A DNA stretch of 64,000 nt from Metarhizobium sp964253915 (lineage in GTDB: Bacteria > Pseudomonadota > Alphaproteobacteria > Rhizobiales > Rhizobiaceae): assembly GCF_964253915.1 (NCBI RefSeq), contig NZ_CAXUSG020000013.1, forward strand, positions 62,001-126,000, given 5' to 3'. Within the stretch, counting starts at the first letter, position 1; each line of letters opens with the position of its first letter. The translations under genes were made by a program, and so were the position numbers. This document shows, one piece after another, positions 25,859 to 34,872 of this stretch. The notes beneath the pieces were generated by a model. The model worked only from the letters and a program-made list of their open reading frames with translations. It did no database searches and was not told the DNA's origin.

Positions 25859-26353
25859 TCAAGACGCAAAACGGGCCTTGAGCGCCCGGAAAACCGTAGC
25901 GGGAACAAAACCACTGACATCCCCGCCCATCGCTGCGATCTGGCGCACCAATGTGGCGGTAATGGGCCGCGAGGCCGGTTCCGCCGGCAGGAAGACGGTC
26001 TGGACATCCGGCGCCATGCGCCGGTTCATACCCGCCATCTGCATTTCGTAATCGAGATCCGTGCCGTCGCGCAAGCCGCGGATGAGCAGGCTGGCGCCAT
26101 GCTCGCGCGCCGCATCGACGACGAGATTGCCGAAAGACACGACCGAAACACCGTCTGCCTTTTCCGGCAGCGCCTCGGTGATCACCGCCCGGATGAGATC
26201 CGCCCGCTCTCCGAAGGAAAACAACGGCGTCTTGCCCGGATGAACACCGATGGCGACGATGACCCGCGGCGTCACCTCGAGGGCCTGGACGAGAATGTCC
26301 AGATGCCCGTTGGTCATCGGATCGAAGGACCCAGGATAAAAAGCTGTGATCAT
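25859..26353 (-). CDS. coaD: phosphopantetheine adenylyltransferase
   Basis: CoaD makes dephospho-CoA from 4'-phosphopantetheine and ATP. The 164-residue protein begins MITAFYPGSFDPMTNGHLDIL with the nucleotidyltransferase HxGH-like motif (TNGH), and later LIRGLRDGTDLDYEMQMAGMNR, a CoaD hallmark. Length is normal. The much longer reading frame to 26677 is not supported. It is in the conserved rhizobial order gyrA, coaD, cyclophilins, queA, tgt. Confidence 0.96.
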   Translation of the reverse strand: MITAFYPGSFDPMTNGHLDILVQALEVTPRVIVAIGVHPGKTPLFSFGERADLIRAVITEALPEKADGVSVVSFGNLVVDAAREHGASLLIRGLRDGTDLDYEMQMAGMNRRMAPDVQTVFLPAEPASRPITATLVRQIAAMGGDVSGFVPATVFRALKARFAS

Positions 26354-26560
26354 GATCGCCCGGCTTTCAGTTTCGAGGCCTTTTGTCACGGAAGAGCCGG
26401 CGCTGCAAGCCTTTTGCGGCTTTCGCCCTGCCCTGCCCCGTACCCTTGCAGGTGAACCGCTGATGAATGCGCCATTCAAGCCCGTTTCAGCCTGAAAATG
26501 GTTGGATTGCGGCAAGGATGAGGCGGGTGCCGCCTCGCAGAATACGGGACGGAAAAGACG

Positions 26561-26773
26561 ATGCTTGTGTTGCTGACCCTCGGCACTGTGGCCGCCTCGC
26601 TTGTGCTCGAATGGGCTTACCACCGGCTCGACCGGACCTGCAGCGTCGAGTGGCGGACGCCGGCGGCGTGGCGCCATCTGGCCGCAGAAATTGCCGGCCC
26701 CCGCGGCCAGCGCAAGCCGATGCGGCTCCAGAAAGCTGAACGCCAGATGAACGGGCCATTCAAAGAGGCTTAA
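26561..26773 (+). CDS. small hypothetical membrane-anchored protein
   Basis: A 70-residue ORF starts MLVLLTLGTVAASLVLEWAY, a possible membrane segment or signal anchor, followed by a basic Arg/Lys-rich tail. There is a weak purine-rich site (GGACGGAAAAG) before the ATG. I do not recognise a family. It is the first of three small rightward ORFs between coaD and gyrA. Confidence 0.5.
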   Translation: MLVLLTLGTVAASLVLEWAYHRLDRTCSVEWRTPAAWRHLAAEIAGPRGQRKPMRLQKAERQMNGPFKEA

Positions 26774-26853
26774 GACGGATTTTGGTTAAGGTAATCTCAC
26801 CAGCACCCTGGAACAAATTTTAACCCAGCGCATTTAGATACCGGAAAGCAGAG

Positions 26854-27042
26854 ATGCAAAAAAATCTGAAGAGAAACAAACTCATGTTCGACAAGATTTC
26901 GATGATCAGCCTGGTCTGGATGTGCATGGTTGGAGCCATGCTGACGGCGACCGTCTCGCTCTACGGCGAAAACGGCACCGCCGTCGCTAAAACCGGCGTC
27001 ACCGAAGTAACAGCGCGTTCATACAAGCTCAGCCAATATTAA
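26854..27042 (+). CDS. small hypothetical membrane-type protein
   Basis: The 62-residue ORF has a basic start (MQKNLKRNK), a hydrophobic stretch (ISMISLVWMCMVGAMLTATVSLY) and a polar tail ending KLSQY. A GGAAAGCAGAG site precedes the first ATG; an internal ATG at residue 11 is an alternative start. The family is unknown to me. It lies 50 bp before a still smaller ORF of similar design. Confidence 0.5.
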   Translation: MQKNLKRNKLMFDKISMISLVWMCMVGAMLTATVSLYGENGTAVAKTGVTEVTARSYKLSQY

Positions 27043-27092
27043 GGGCAAGACAGGCGGCAACGATCGCCACTCACCAGGGAAAGGAAAGATCC

Positions 27093-27227
27093 ATGTTTCT
27101 GACTTTGACTGTACTCGCCGCTCTCATTAGCTCGATGTTCGTCGCGTCCGTGGTGTCTGCCCTTTCAGAGTTGCGTCGTGAAAGCGAAGACATGAAGGAA
27201 TTGACGCGGGCTCACCGCGCCTTCTGA
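27093..27227 (+). CDS. 44-residue membrane-type small protein
   Basis: This short ORF encodes MFLTLTVLAALISSMFVAS followed by VVSALSELRRESEDMK and a basic end (TRAHRAF). The hydrophobic front and charged tail suggest a single membrane helix. A strong ribosome-binding site (GGGAAAGGAAAG) sits just upstream and a terminator follows within 50 bp, which together support real expression. I do not recognise a family. Confidence 0.6.
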   Translation: MFLTLTVLAALISSMFVASVVSALSELRRESEDMKELTRAHRAF

Positions 27228-27274
27228 TAGAATCCCTTATCCAAGCGGCTCCTCCTCCCGCCGCTTGTTCAAAA

Positions 27275-27306
27275 AAAACCGGATGGCTCCTCCCGTCCGG
27301 TTTTTC
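27275..27306 (+). terminator. Rho-independent terminator after the small-protein genes
   Basis: A hairpin with AAACCGGA and TCCGGTTT arms (plus inner GG/CC pairing) is followed by TTTCTTT. It ends the rightward small-ORF transcript. Confidence 0.8.
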
Positions 27307-27337
27307 TTTGCCCGGACGGCAGTGAGACAAACGCAAA

Positions 27338-27359
27338 ACGGGCGGTTGAGGCCGCCCGT
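27338..27359 (-). terminator. Rho-independent terminator of gyrA
   Basis: An 8 bp stem (ACGGGCGG / CCGCCCGT) with a 6-base loop lies 27 bp beyond the gyrA stop and is followed on the minus strand by TTTGCGTTTG. Confidence 0.8.
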
Positions 27360-27386
27360 TCTGTTCGTTCCGTTGATATCGGCAGT

Positions 27387-30203
27387 TTATTCGGTGGTGG
27401 TGCCGGCTTCGTCGCCGCCGTCATTGGCCACGCTGTCTTCGACTGCTGTATCCGAACCGTTTTCCTCATCGCTTTCCGGTTCGCTGATGCGCTCGACCGA
27501 AACCACCTTCTCATCCTTGGCGGTGGAGAAGATCGTCACGCCCTTGGTTGCGCGGCTGGCGATACGGATGCCGCCGACCGGCACGCGGATCAGCTGGCCG
27601 CCATCGGAGACAAGCATGATCTGGTCGGCGTCGAGGATCGGGAAGGCTGCGACGAGTTCGCCGATTTCGCCGGTCTTGGAGGTGTCGGTGGCACGGATGC
27701 CCTTGCCGCCACGGCCCGAGGTGCGGAAATCGTAAGACGACGAGCGCTTGCCAAAACCCTTTTCCGAAACCGTGAGCACGAACTGCTCGTGCTCCTTCAG
27801 GTATTCGTAGCGTTCATCGGAAAGCTGGCCCTCTTCCGACACTTCTTCGCCGACAAGAGCGATATCTTCTTCATCGACGCCGCTGGCGCGGCGCTCGGCC
27901 GCAGAGCGCTTCAGATAGGCAGCGCGCTCCCACGGTTCGGCATCGACATGGCCGACGATCGTCATCGAGATGATGCGGTCGCCGCTGCCGAGCGTGATGC
28001 CGCGAACGCCGACCGAATTGCGGCCGGCAAACACGCGCACGTCTTCCACGGGGAAGCGGATGCACTGGCCAAGCGCCGTCGTCAGCAGAACGTCGTCACC
28101 CGGAAGGCCGAGATCGAGATTCGGGCCTGTACAGGTCTCGACCGAGAGGATTTCGTCGCCGTCTTCCTCCAGCTTCATGGCGATCTTGCCGTTGCGGTTG
28201 ACCTGGACGAAGTCCGACAGCTTGTTGCGGCGCACCGTGCCGCGCGTTGTCGAGAACATGACGTCGAGGTTGTCCCAGCTGTCCTCGTCCTCGGGCAGCG
28301 GCATGATGGTGGTGATGCGTTCGCCGGGTTCCAGCGGCAGCATGTTGATCAGCGCCTTGCCGCGCGACTGGGGCGTGCCGATCGGCAGGCGCCAGACCTT
28401 CTCCTTGTAGACGATGCCGCGGGACGAGAAGAACAATACCGGCGTGTGCGTATTGGCAACGAATAGCCGGGTAACGAAATCCTCGTCGCGCGTCGCCATG
28501 CCCGAGCGGCCCTTGCCGCCGCGGCGTTGCGCCCGGTAGGTGGCGAGCGGTACACGCTTGATGTAGCCGAGGTGCGAAACCGTGACCACCATGTCTTCGC
28601 GGGCGATCAGGTCCTCGTCTTCCATTTCGAGGCCGCCGTCGATGATCTCGGTACGGCGCGGCGTGCCGAACTCGTCGCGAATGGCGCCGAGTTCTTCCTT
28701 GACTATGCTCTGGATGCGCAGGCGTGAAGACAGGATATCGAGGTATTCCTTGATTTCTTCGCCGATTTTGTTGAGTTCGTCGCCGATTTCGTCACGACCG
28801 AGGGCCGTCAAGCGGGCAAGACGAAGCTCAAGGATGGCGCGTGCCTGTTCCTCGGAGAGGTTGTAGGTCAGGTCGTCATTGATGCGATGGCGCGGATCGT
28901 CGATCAGACGGATCAGCGATTCGACCTCGACGGCCGGCCAGCGGCGCTCCATCAGCGTTTCGCGCGCCGTCTGCGGATCCGGTGCCTCGCGGATGACGCG
29001 GATGACTTCGTCGATGTTGGCGACGGCAATCGCCAGGCCGACCAAGACGTGCGCCCGCTCGCGCGCCTTGCGCAGCAAGTATTTCGTTCGCCGGCTAATG
29101 ACTTCTTCGCGGAACGAAACGAAAGCGCGCAGCATGTCGAGCAGCGTCAGCTGTTCCGGCTTGCCGCCGTTGAGCGCCACCATGTTGCAGCCGAAGGAGG
29201 TCTGCAGCGGCGTGTAGCGATAGAGCTGGTTGAGGATCACCTCGGCATTGGCATCACGCTTCAGCTCGACGACGACGCGGTATCCCTGGCGGTCGGATTC
29301 GTCGCGCAGATCGGAGATGCCCTCGATGCGCTTTTCGCGCACCAGTTCGGCCATCTTCTCGATCATCGTCGCCTTGTTCACCTGGTAGGGAATTTCGGAG
29401 ATGATGATCTGCTCGCGATCGCCGCGCATCGGTTCGATGCGGGCGACGCCGCGCATGATGACCGAGCCACGGCCGGTCTCATAGGCGGAACGGATGCCGG
29501 AACGGCCGAGGATCAGGGCACCGGTCGGAAAATCCGGGCCGGGAATGATCTGCATCAGCTCCGGCAGTTCCATTGCCGGATTTTCGATCAGCGCGATGCA
29601 GGCGTTGATGACTTCCGACAGGTTGTGCGGCGGAATGTTGGTCGCCATGCCGACCGCGATGCCGCCGGCGCCGTTAACCAGCAGGTTGGGAAACTTTGCC
29701 GGCAGGACGGCCGGTTCGTTCAGCGTGCCGTCGTAGTTATCGCGGAAATCGACAGTTTCCTTGTCGAGATCGTCCAGCAGCGCATGCGCCGATTTCTGCA
29801 GGCGGCATTCGGTGTAACGTTCGGCCGCCGGCGGATCGCCGTCAACCGAGCCGAAATTGCCCTGGCCGTCGATCAGCGGCAGGCGGAGCGACCAGTCCTG
29901 CGCCATGCGCGCCAGCGCATCGTAGATCGCCGCATTGCCGTGCGGATGGTATTTACCCATAACGTCGCCGGTGACGCGGGCGCATTTGACGTATTTCTTG
30001 TTCCAATCGATGCCGAGCTCGGACATTCCGTACAGGATGCGCCGATGCACGGGCTTCAACCCGTCGCGAACATCGGGAAGCGCGCGGCTGACGATCACGC
30101 TCATGGCGTAATCGAGATACGACCGCTGCATTTCCTCCATAATGGAAATAGGTTCGATGCCTGGCGGATATTTGCCGCCACCCGGGGGTGTTTGTTCAGT
30201 CAA
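27387..30203 (-). CDS. gyrA: DNA gyrase subunit A
   Basis: GyrA is the DNA-breaking subunit of gyrase, which introduces negative supercoils. The 938-residue protein has the catalytic tyrosine Tyr130 (AERYTECR), the quinolone-pocket GKYHPHGNAAIYDALARM (residues 83-100), and the GyrA-box QRRGGKG in the C-terminal beta-pinwheel. At the position of E. coli Ser83 it has Ala91, with Asp95 kept at the Asp87 position; this Ala is common in alphaproteobacteria and is linked to naturally reduced quinolone sensitivity. An insertion around 790-830 (EDIALVGEEVSEEGQL) and an acidic C-terminus are also seen. Confidence 0.98.
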   Translation of the reverse strand: MTEQTPPGGGKYPPGIEPISIMEEMQRSYLDYAMSVIVSRALPDVRDGLKPVHRRILYGMSELGIDWNKKYVKCARVTGDVMGKYHPHGNAAIYDALARMAQDWSLRLPLIDGQGNFGSVDGDPPAAERYTECRLQKSAHALLDDLDKETVDFRDNYDGTLNEPAVLPAKFPNLLVNGAGGIAVGMATNIPPHNLSEVINACIALIENPAMELPELMQIIPGPDFPTGALILGRSGIRSAYETGRGSVIMRGVARIEPMRGDREQIIISEIPYQVNKATMIEKMAELVREKRIEGISDLRDESDRQGYRVVVELKRDANAEVILNQLYRYTPLQTSFGCNMVALNGGKPEQLTLLDMLRAFVSFREEVISRRTKYLLRKARERAHVLVGLAIAVANIDEVIRVIREAPDPQTARETLMERRWPAVEVESLIRLIDDPRHRINDDLTYNLSEEQARAILELRLARLTALGRDEIGDELNKIGEEIKEYLDILSSRLRIQSIVKEELGAIRDEFGTPRRTEIIDGGLEMEDEDLIAREDMVVTVSHLGYIKRVPLATYRAQRRGGKGRSGMATRDEDFVTRLFVANTHTPVLFFSSRGIVYKEKVWRLPIGTPQSRGKALINMLPLEPGERITTIMPLPEDEDSWDNLDVMFSTTRGTVRRNKLSDFVQVNRNGKIAMKLEEDGDEILSVETCTGPNLDLGLPGDDVLLTTALGQCIRFPVEDVRVFAGRNSVGVRGITLGSGDRIISMTIVGHVDAEPWERAAYLKRSAAERRASGVDEEDIALVGEEVSEEGQLSDERYEYLKEHEQFVLTVSEKGFGKRSSSYDFRTSGRGGKGIRATDTSKTGEIGELVAAFPILDADQIMLVSDGGQLIRVPVGGIRIASRATKGVTIFSTAKDEKVVSVERISEPESDEENGSDTAVEDSVANDGGDEAGTTTE

Positions 30204-30499
30204 ATTGAATCACGATCTTGTTTCGGAATCAGATGGGGTTTTATAGCGGAAAGCGGCCCGCGGCGCCAATTTTCCAGGCGGTTGTGAACAGATTTCAACG
30301 GCCAAAACAAGGCAATTGGCGGATTTTGCCCTGGTCTTCGGCGGTGACGATCATGCTGCCCGTCAAACGCGGTGCGGCGCGTGTTTGACGCCCGCCCTTC
30401 CAGGATCGCCGGATCGTAAAAATCGCGTCATAGGGCTTTGACCTTGATGCTCGCAGGCGGCACAATCGCGCCCGGGGAACAAAAAGGGGTACCGTTGCC

Positions 30500-31120
30500 A
30501 TGGACGTGATGATCAACGCGTTGACGACGCTACTGGTGACGCTGGATCCACCTGGGCTTGCGCCAATCTTCCTTGGGCTAACTGTCGGCATGAGCCGCGA
30601 ACAACGCCGCCAAGTTGCGTTCCGCGGCACGCTGATCGCCTTCTGTATCCTTGCCGTCTTTGCGCTGTTCGGCTCCGGAGTGCTCGGCATCCTCGGCATT
30701 TCGATCGGCGCTTTCCGCATCGCAGGCGGCATGCTCCTGTTCTGGATCGCTTTCGAGATGGTGTTCGAGAAACGCCAGGAGCGCAAGGAAAAGACATCCG
30801 AGGCGGCGATCACCAAGGACCACATCCACAACATCGCCGTGTTTCCGCTGGCCCTGCCACTGATTGCCGGCCCGGGCGCCATTTCGGCGACGATCCTGCT
30901 CGCCGGCTCGATGCCCTCAGCATTCGACCGGTTTCAGCTGATCCTGATCATCGCCTTCTGCACGCTGGTGCTGTTCGCCACGCTGATCATCGCCGAACGG
31001 ATCGACCGTTTCCTCGGCGTTACCGGCCGGGCGATCCTCACCCGGCTGCTCGGCGTCATTCTGGCCGCCCTTGCCGCCCAATTCGTCGTCGACGGCATCC
31101 GTTCCGCATTCGCGATCTGA
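30500..31120 (+). CDS. MarC-family integral membrane protein
   Basis: The 206-residue protein has six hydrophobic segments and the MarC signatures LDPPGLAPIFLGLT (residues 15-28) and FPLALPLIAGPGAIS (about 114-128). MarC proteins have no proven transport activity despite early links to antibiotic resistance. The upstream 296 bp gap from gyrA contains no gene, only a short inverted repeat (CGTCAAAC...GTTTGACG at 30361-30390). It is convergent with ssb. Confidence 0.92.
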   Translation: MDVMINALTTLLVTLDPPGLAPIFLGLTVGMSREQRRQVAFRGTLIAFCILAVFALFGSGVLGILGISIGAFRIAGGMLLFWIAFEMVFEKRQERKEKTSEAAITKDHIHNIAVFPLALPLIAGPGAISATILLAGSMPSAFDRFQLILIIAFCTLVLFATLIIAERIDRFLGVTGRAILTRLLGVILAALAAQFVVDGIRSAFAI

Positions 31121-31144
31121 TTACGGCCGACAGACGGCAGCGGG

Positions 31145-31690
31145 TCAAAATGGGATGTCGTCGTCGAGATCGCGGGAAAAATTGCCGCCGGACGAGGAAG
31201 ACGACGAGCTGCCGCGGGCGGGCGCGCCGCGCGACGATGATGGCGACTGGCCGTAATCATCGCCACCGTAATCACCGCCGAAGTCGCTGGAAGGACGCCC
31301 GCTGCTGCCACCGAAGCTGCGATCGCCGCCACCTTCGCCACGCCCGTCGAGCATGGTCAGCGTCGAATTGAAGCCTTGCAGCACCACTTCCGTCGAATAA
31401 CGGTCCTGGCCGTCGCGATCCTGCCACTTGCGTGTCTGCAGGGCGCCCTCGATGTAGAGCTTGGCGCCCTTCTTGACATATTGCTCGACGACCTTGCATA
31501 GGCCTTCGTTGAAGACGACGACGCTATGCCATTCCGTCTTTTCGCGGCGCTCGCCCGAATTGCGGTCCCGCCAGGTCTCGGACGTGGCGATGCGCAGGTT
31601 GGCAATCGGCTTGCCGTCCTGCGTGCGGCGGATTTCGGGGTCGGCGCCCACGTTTCCAATCAGAATTACCTTGTTGACGCTGCCAGCCAT
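31145..31690 (-). CDS. ssb: single-stranded DNA-binding protein
   Basis: SSB coats single-stranded DNA in replication and repair. The 181-residue protein begins MAGSVNKVILIGNVGADPEIRR with the OB-fold core (residues 4-110), then a Gly/Ser-rich disordered linker, and ends in the acidic tip DLDDDIPF that recruits partner proteins. The start at 31690 has AGGGTGAAG upstream. It diverges from uvrA; the shared region carries a LexA-type box at 31811, so SOS control is likely. Confidence 0.98.
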   Translation of the reverse strand: MAGSVNKVILIGNVGADPEIRRTQDGKPIANLRIATSETWRDRNSGERREKTEWHSVVVFNEGLCKVVEQYVKKGAKLYIEGALQTRKWQDRDGQDRYSTEVVLQGFNSTLTMLDGRGEGGGDRSFGGSSGRPSSDFGGDYGGDDYGQSPSSSRGAPARGSSSSSSSGGNFSRDLDDDIPF

Positions 31691-31810
31691 ACGCTTCACC
31701 CTGCCCGCCGCCTGTCCTGCGGCATCTCACGAGAAAAATTTGATCCGGTCATCTTAAACCATCGAAACGCCGCGATGGTTCACCCTGTTTCGTAATCCAC
31801 AGACAATTTT

Positions 31811-31825
31811 GTTCTTTATTTGTTC
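31811..31825 (+). promoter_or_regulatory. alphaproteobacterial LexA (SOS) box GTTC-N7-GTTC
   Basis: The sequence reads GTTC-TTTATTT-GTTC, an exact match to the direct-repeat SOS box of alphaproteobacteria. It lies 113 bp before the uvrA start and 120 bp before the ssb start. SOS control of uvrA and often ssb is established for the group; binding here is inferred. Confidence 0.85.
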
Positions 31826-31938
31826 TAATAAATCTCTATAGTCCTGTCAACTGAATCGAATATTCCGCCTCGACACGCGCAATCGCATGACTACATAAGG
31901 ACTGCCTTTACCGGATAGCGCCGGTCTTGTCCCCGGAT

Positions 31939-34872
31939 ATGAGTGAACCCATGAGTGAACTGAAATCGCTTTCCATTCGCGGTGCCCGCGAACATAATCT
32001 CAAGAGCATCGATCTCGACTTGCCGCGCAATTCGCTGATCGTCATGACGGGGCTTTCCGGATCGGGAAAATCGTCGCTCGCCTTCGATACGATCTATGCG
32101 GAAGGCCAGCGGCGCTATGTCGAAAGCCTGTCTGCTTACGCCCGTCAGTTCCTCGAGATGATGCAGAAGCCGGATGTCGATAGGATCGACGGCCTGTCGC
32201 CGGCAATCTCCATCGAGCAGAAGACCACGTCGCGCAATCCGCGCTCGACGGTCGGCACGGTGACGGAAATCTACGACTACATGCGCCTCTTGTTTGCGCG
32301 TGTCGGCGTTCCCTATTCGCCGGCGACGGGTCTGCCGATCGAAAGCCAGACGGTCAGCCAGATGGTCGATCGCGTGCTGGCCTTCGAGGAAGGAACGCGC
32401 CTTTATATTCTTGCGCCGATGATCCGCGGCCGCAAGGGCGAGTACAAGAAAGAACTCGCCGAGCTGATGAAGAAGGGGTTCCAGCGCGTCAAGATCGACG
32501 GCCAGTTCTACGAGATCGCCGACGCCCCGACGCTCGACAAGAAATACAAGCATGACATCGATGTCGTCGTCGATCGCCTTGTGGTGCGGTCCGATATCGC
32601 GGCGCGCCTTGCCGACAGTCTTGAGACCAGCCTGCGGCTGGCCGATGGCCTGGCGGTTGCCGAATTCGCCGACAAGCCCTTGCCGCCGGAAGAGACGGCG
32701 GCCGGCGGATCGGCCAACAAGTCGCTGAACGAAACGCACGAGCGGGTGCTGTTTTCGGAAAAATTCGCCTGCCCGGTTTCCGGTTTCACCATTCCGGAAA
32801 TCGAGCCACGGCTGTTTTCGTTCAACAATCCGTTTGGCGCCTGCCCCTCCTGCGATGGTCTCGGCTCGTTGCAGAAGATCGATGAGGCGTTGATCGTGCC
32901 CGAGCACGACAAGCGGCTGAAGGATGGCGCGGTGGCGCCCTGGGCCAAGTCGACCTCGCCTTATTACAACCAGACGCTTGAAGCGCTGGGCAAGGCATTT
33001 GGCTTCAAGCTCAATGATCGCTGGTCGGATCTTTCGATCTCGGCGCAGGCGGCGATCCTCCACGGGACCGAGGAGAAGATCGAATTCCTCTATGCCGACG
33101 GCGCACGCTCCTACACGACGACAAAAACCTTCGAGGGTATCGTTCCCAATCTCGAGCGCCGCTGGAAGGAGACGGATTCCGCCTGGGCGCGTGAAGAAAT
33201 CGAGCGTTACATGTCGGCGGCCCCCTGCCCGGCCTGCAACGGCTTTCGCCTGAAACCGGAGGCGCTGGCCGTCAAGATCAACCGCCTGCATATCGGCGAA
33301 GTCACCAACATGTCGATCCGGGTGGCACGCGACTGGTTCGAGATTCTGCCGGAAAAACTGACGGCAAAGCAGAACGAGATCGCCGTCCGTATCCTCAAGG
33401 AAATCCGCGAACGCCTGCAGTTCCTCAACGATGTCGGCCTTGATTATCTCAGCCTGTCGCGCAATTCCGGCACGCTGTCCGGCGGCGAAAGCCAGCGCAT
33501 CCGGCTTGCGTCGCAGATCGGCTCCGGCTTGACGGGTGTGCTGTACGTGCTCGACGAACCGTCGATCGGCTTGCACCAGCGCGACAATGCCCGGCTGCTC
33601 GATACGCTGAAACACCTGCGCGACATCGGAAACACTGTGATCGTCGTCGAACATGACGAGGACGCCATCCTGACGGCGGATTATGTGGTCGATATCGGAC
33701 CGGCGGCCGGCGTGCATGGCGGGCAGGTGGTCGCCGAAGGCACGCCGCAGCAGGTCATGGCCAATCCGAAATCGCTGACCGGAAAGTATCTCTCTGGAGA
33801 ACTCGGCGTGCCGGTTCCCGCCGACCGGCGCAAACCGAAAAAGGGCAAGGAGATCAAGGTCGTCGGTGCCCGCGGCAACAACCTGAAAAATGTCACGGCC
33901 GCCATTCCGCTCGGTGTCTTCACGGCGGTGACCGGTGTTTCCGGCGGCGGCAAGTCGACCTTCCTGATCGAGACCCTGTACAAGTCGGCGGCCCGGCGCG
34001 TCATGGGCGCGCGCGAAAACCCGGCCGATCACGACCGGATCGACGGTTTCGAGCATATCGACAAGGTGATCGACATCGACCAGTCGCCGATCGGCCGGAC
34101 ACCGCGCTCGAACCCGGCGACCTATACCGGCGCCTTTACACCGATCCGCGACTGGTTCGCCGGCCTGCCGGAAGCCAAGGCGCGCGGCTACCAGCCGGGC
34201 CGCTTCTCCTTCAATGTCAAGGGCGGCCGCTGCGAAGCCTGCCAGGGCGATGGCGTCATCAAGATCGAGATGCACTTCCTGCCGGATGTCTACGTCACCT
34301 GCGACGTCTGCCATGGCAAGCGCTACAATCGCGAAACGCTCGACGTCACCTTCAAGAGCAAGTCGATTGCCGATGTCCTCGACATGACGGTGGAAGAAGG
34401 CGTCGATTTCTTCGCGGCCGTTCCGGCTGTCCGCGACAAGCTGCAATCGTTGAAGGATGTCGGGCTTGGTTACATCAAGGTCGGCCAGCAGGCGAACACG
34501 CTGTCGGGCGGTGAGGCGCAACGCGTCAAGCTCGCCAAGGAACTGTCGAAGCGCTCCACCGGCCGCACGCTCTATATCCTCGACGAACCGACCACCGGCC
34601 TGCATTTCCATGACGTCGCCAAACTCCTGGAAATGCTCCAGGAACTGGTCAATCAGGGCAATTCCGTCGTAGTCATCGAACACAATCTAGAAGTGATCAA
34701 GACAGCCGACTGGATCCTCGATTTCGGTCCGGAAGGTGGCGATGGCGGTGGCGAGATCGTCGCTGTCGGTACGCCGGAGCAGATCGTGCGCGAGGAGCGC
34801 TCCTATACAGGCCAATTCCTTAAGGAGTTGCTGGAGCGTCGGCCGGCGAAGAAGGCAGTTGCAGCCGAATGA
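31939..34872 (+). CDS. uvrA: excinuclease ABC subunit A
   Basis: UvrA recognises DNA damage in nucleotide excision repair with UvrB and UvrC. The ~977-residue protein has two ABC ATPase halves: Walker A GLSGSGKSS near residue 41 and GVSGGGKST near 673, signatures LSGGESQRIRLASQIG and LSGGEAQRVKLAKELS, and zinc-finger cysteine pairs (FACP..., CPSC, CPAC; CEAC, CDVC). The ATG at 31939 and the ATG at 31951 (MSELKSLS) are both possible starts, and the second fits the family start equally well. The gene ends in a 4 bp overlap with a GNAT gene. Confidence 0.98.
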   Translation: MSEPMSELKSLSIRGAREHNLKSIDLDLPRNSLIVMTGLSGSGKSSLAFDTIYAEGQRRYVESLSAYARQFLEMMQKPDVDRIDGLSPAISIEQKTTSRNPRSTVGTVTEIYDYMRLLFARVGVPYSPATGLPIESQTVSQMVDRVLAFEEGTRLYILAPMIRGRKGEYKKELAELMKKGFQRVKIDGQFYEIADAPTLDKKYKHDIDVVVDRLVVRSDIAARLADSLETSLRLADGLAVAEFADKPLPPEETAAGGSANKSLNETHERVLFSEKFACPVSGFTIPEIEPRLFSFNNPFGACPSCDGLGSLQKIDEALIVPEHDKRLKDGAVAPWAKSTSPYYNQTLEALGKAFGFKLNDRWSDLSISAQAAILHGTEEKIEFLYADGARSYTTTKTFEGIVPNLERRWKETDSAWAREEIERYMSAAPCPACNGFRLKPEALAVKINRLHIGEVTNMSIRVARDWFEILPEKLTAKQNEIAVRILKEIRERLQFLNDVGLDYLSLSRNSGTLSGGESQRIRLASQIGSGLTGVLYVLDEPSIGLHQRDNARLLDTLKHLRDIGNTVIVVEHDEDAILTADYVVDIGPAAGVHGGQVVAEGTPQQVMANPKSLTGKYLSGELGVPVPADRRKPKKGKEIKVVGARGNNLKNVTAAIPLGVFTAVTGVSGGGKSTFLIETLYKSAARRVMGARENPADHDRIDGFEHIDKVIDIDQSPIGRTPRSNPATYTGAFTPIRDWFAGLPEAKARGYQPGRFSFNVKGGRCEACQGDGVIKIEMHFLPDVYVTCDVCHGKRYNRETLDVTFKSKSIADVLDMTVEEGVDFFAAVPAVRDKLQSLKDVGLGYIKVGQQANTLSGGEAQRVKLAKELSKRSTGRTLYILDEPTTGLHFHDVAKLLEMLQELVNQGNSVVVIEHNLEVIKTADWILDFGPEGGDGGGEIVAVGTPEQIVREERSYTGQFLKELLERRPAKKAVAAE

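Noticed and set aside
26354..26677. N-terminal extension of coaD (about 108 extra codons)
   Set aside because: The extension is basic and low-complexity, and the normal CoaD start MITAFYPGSFDP lies at 26353.
30361..30390. inverted repeat CGTCAAAC...GTTTGACG before marC as a terminator or operator
   Set aside because: The 8 bp arms are short, there is no T run and no link to a known regulator, so it is only mentioned in the marC entry.
31891..34683. 930-codon open frame antisense to uvrA
   Set aside because: It lies wholly opposite uvrA, has Asp/Arg/Gly/His-rich composition typical of GC-rich shadow frames, and shows no recognisable domain.
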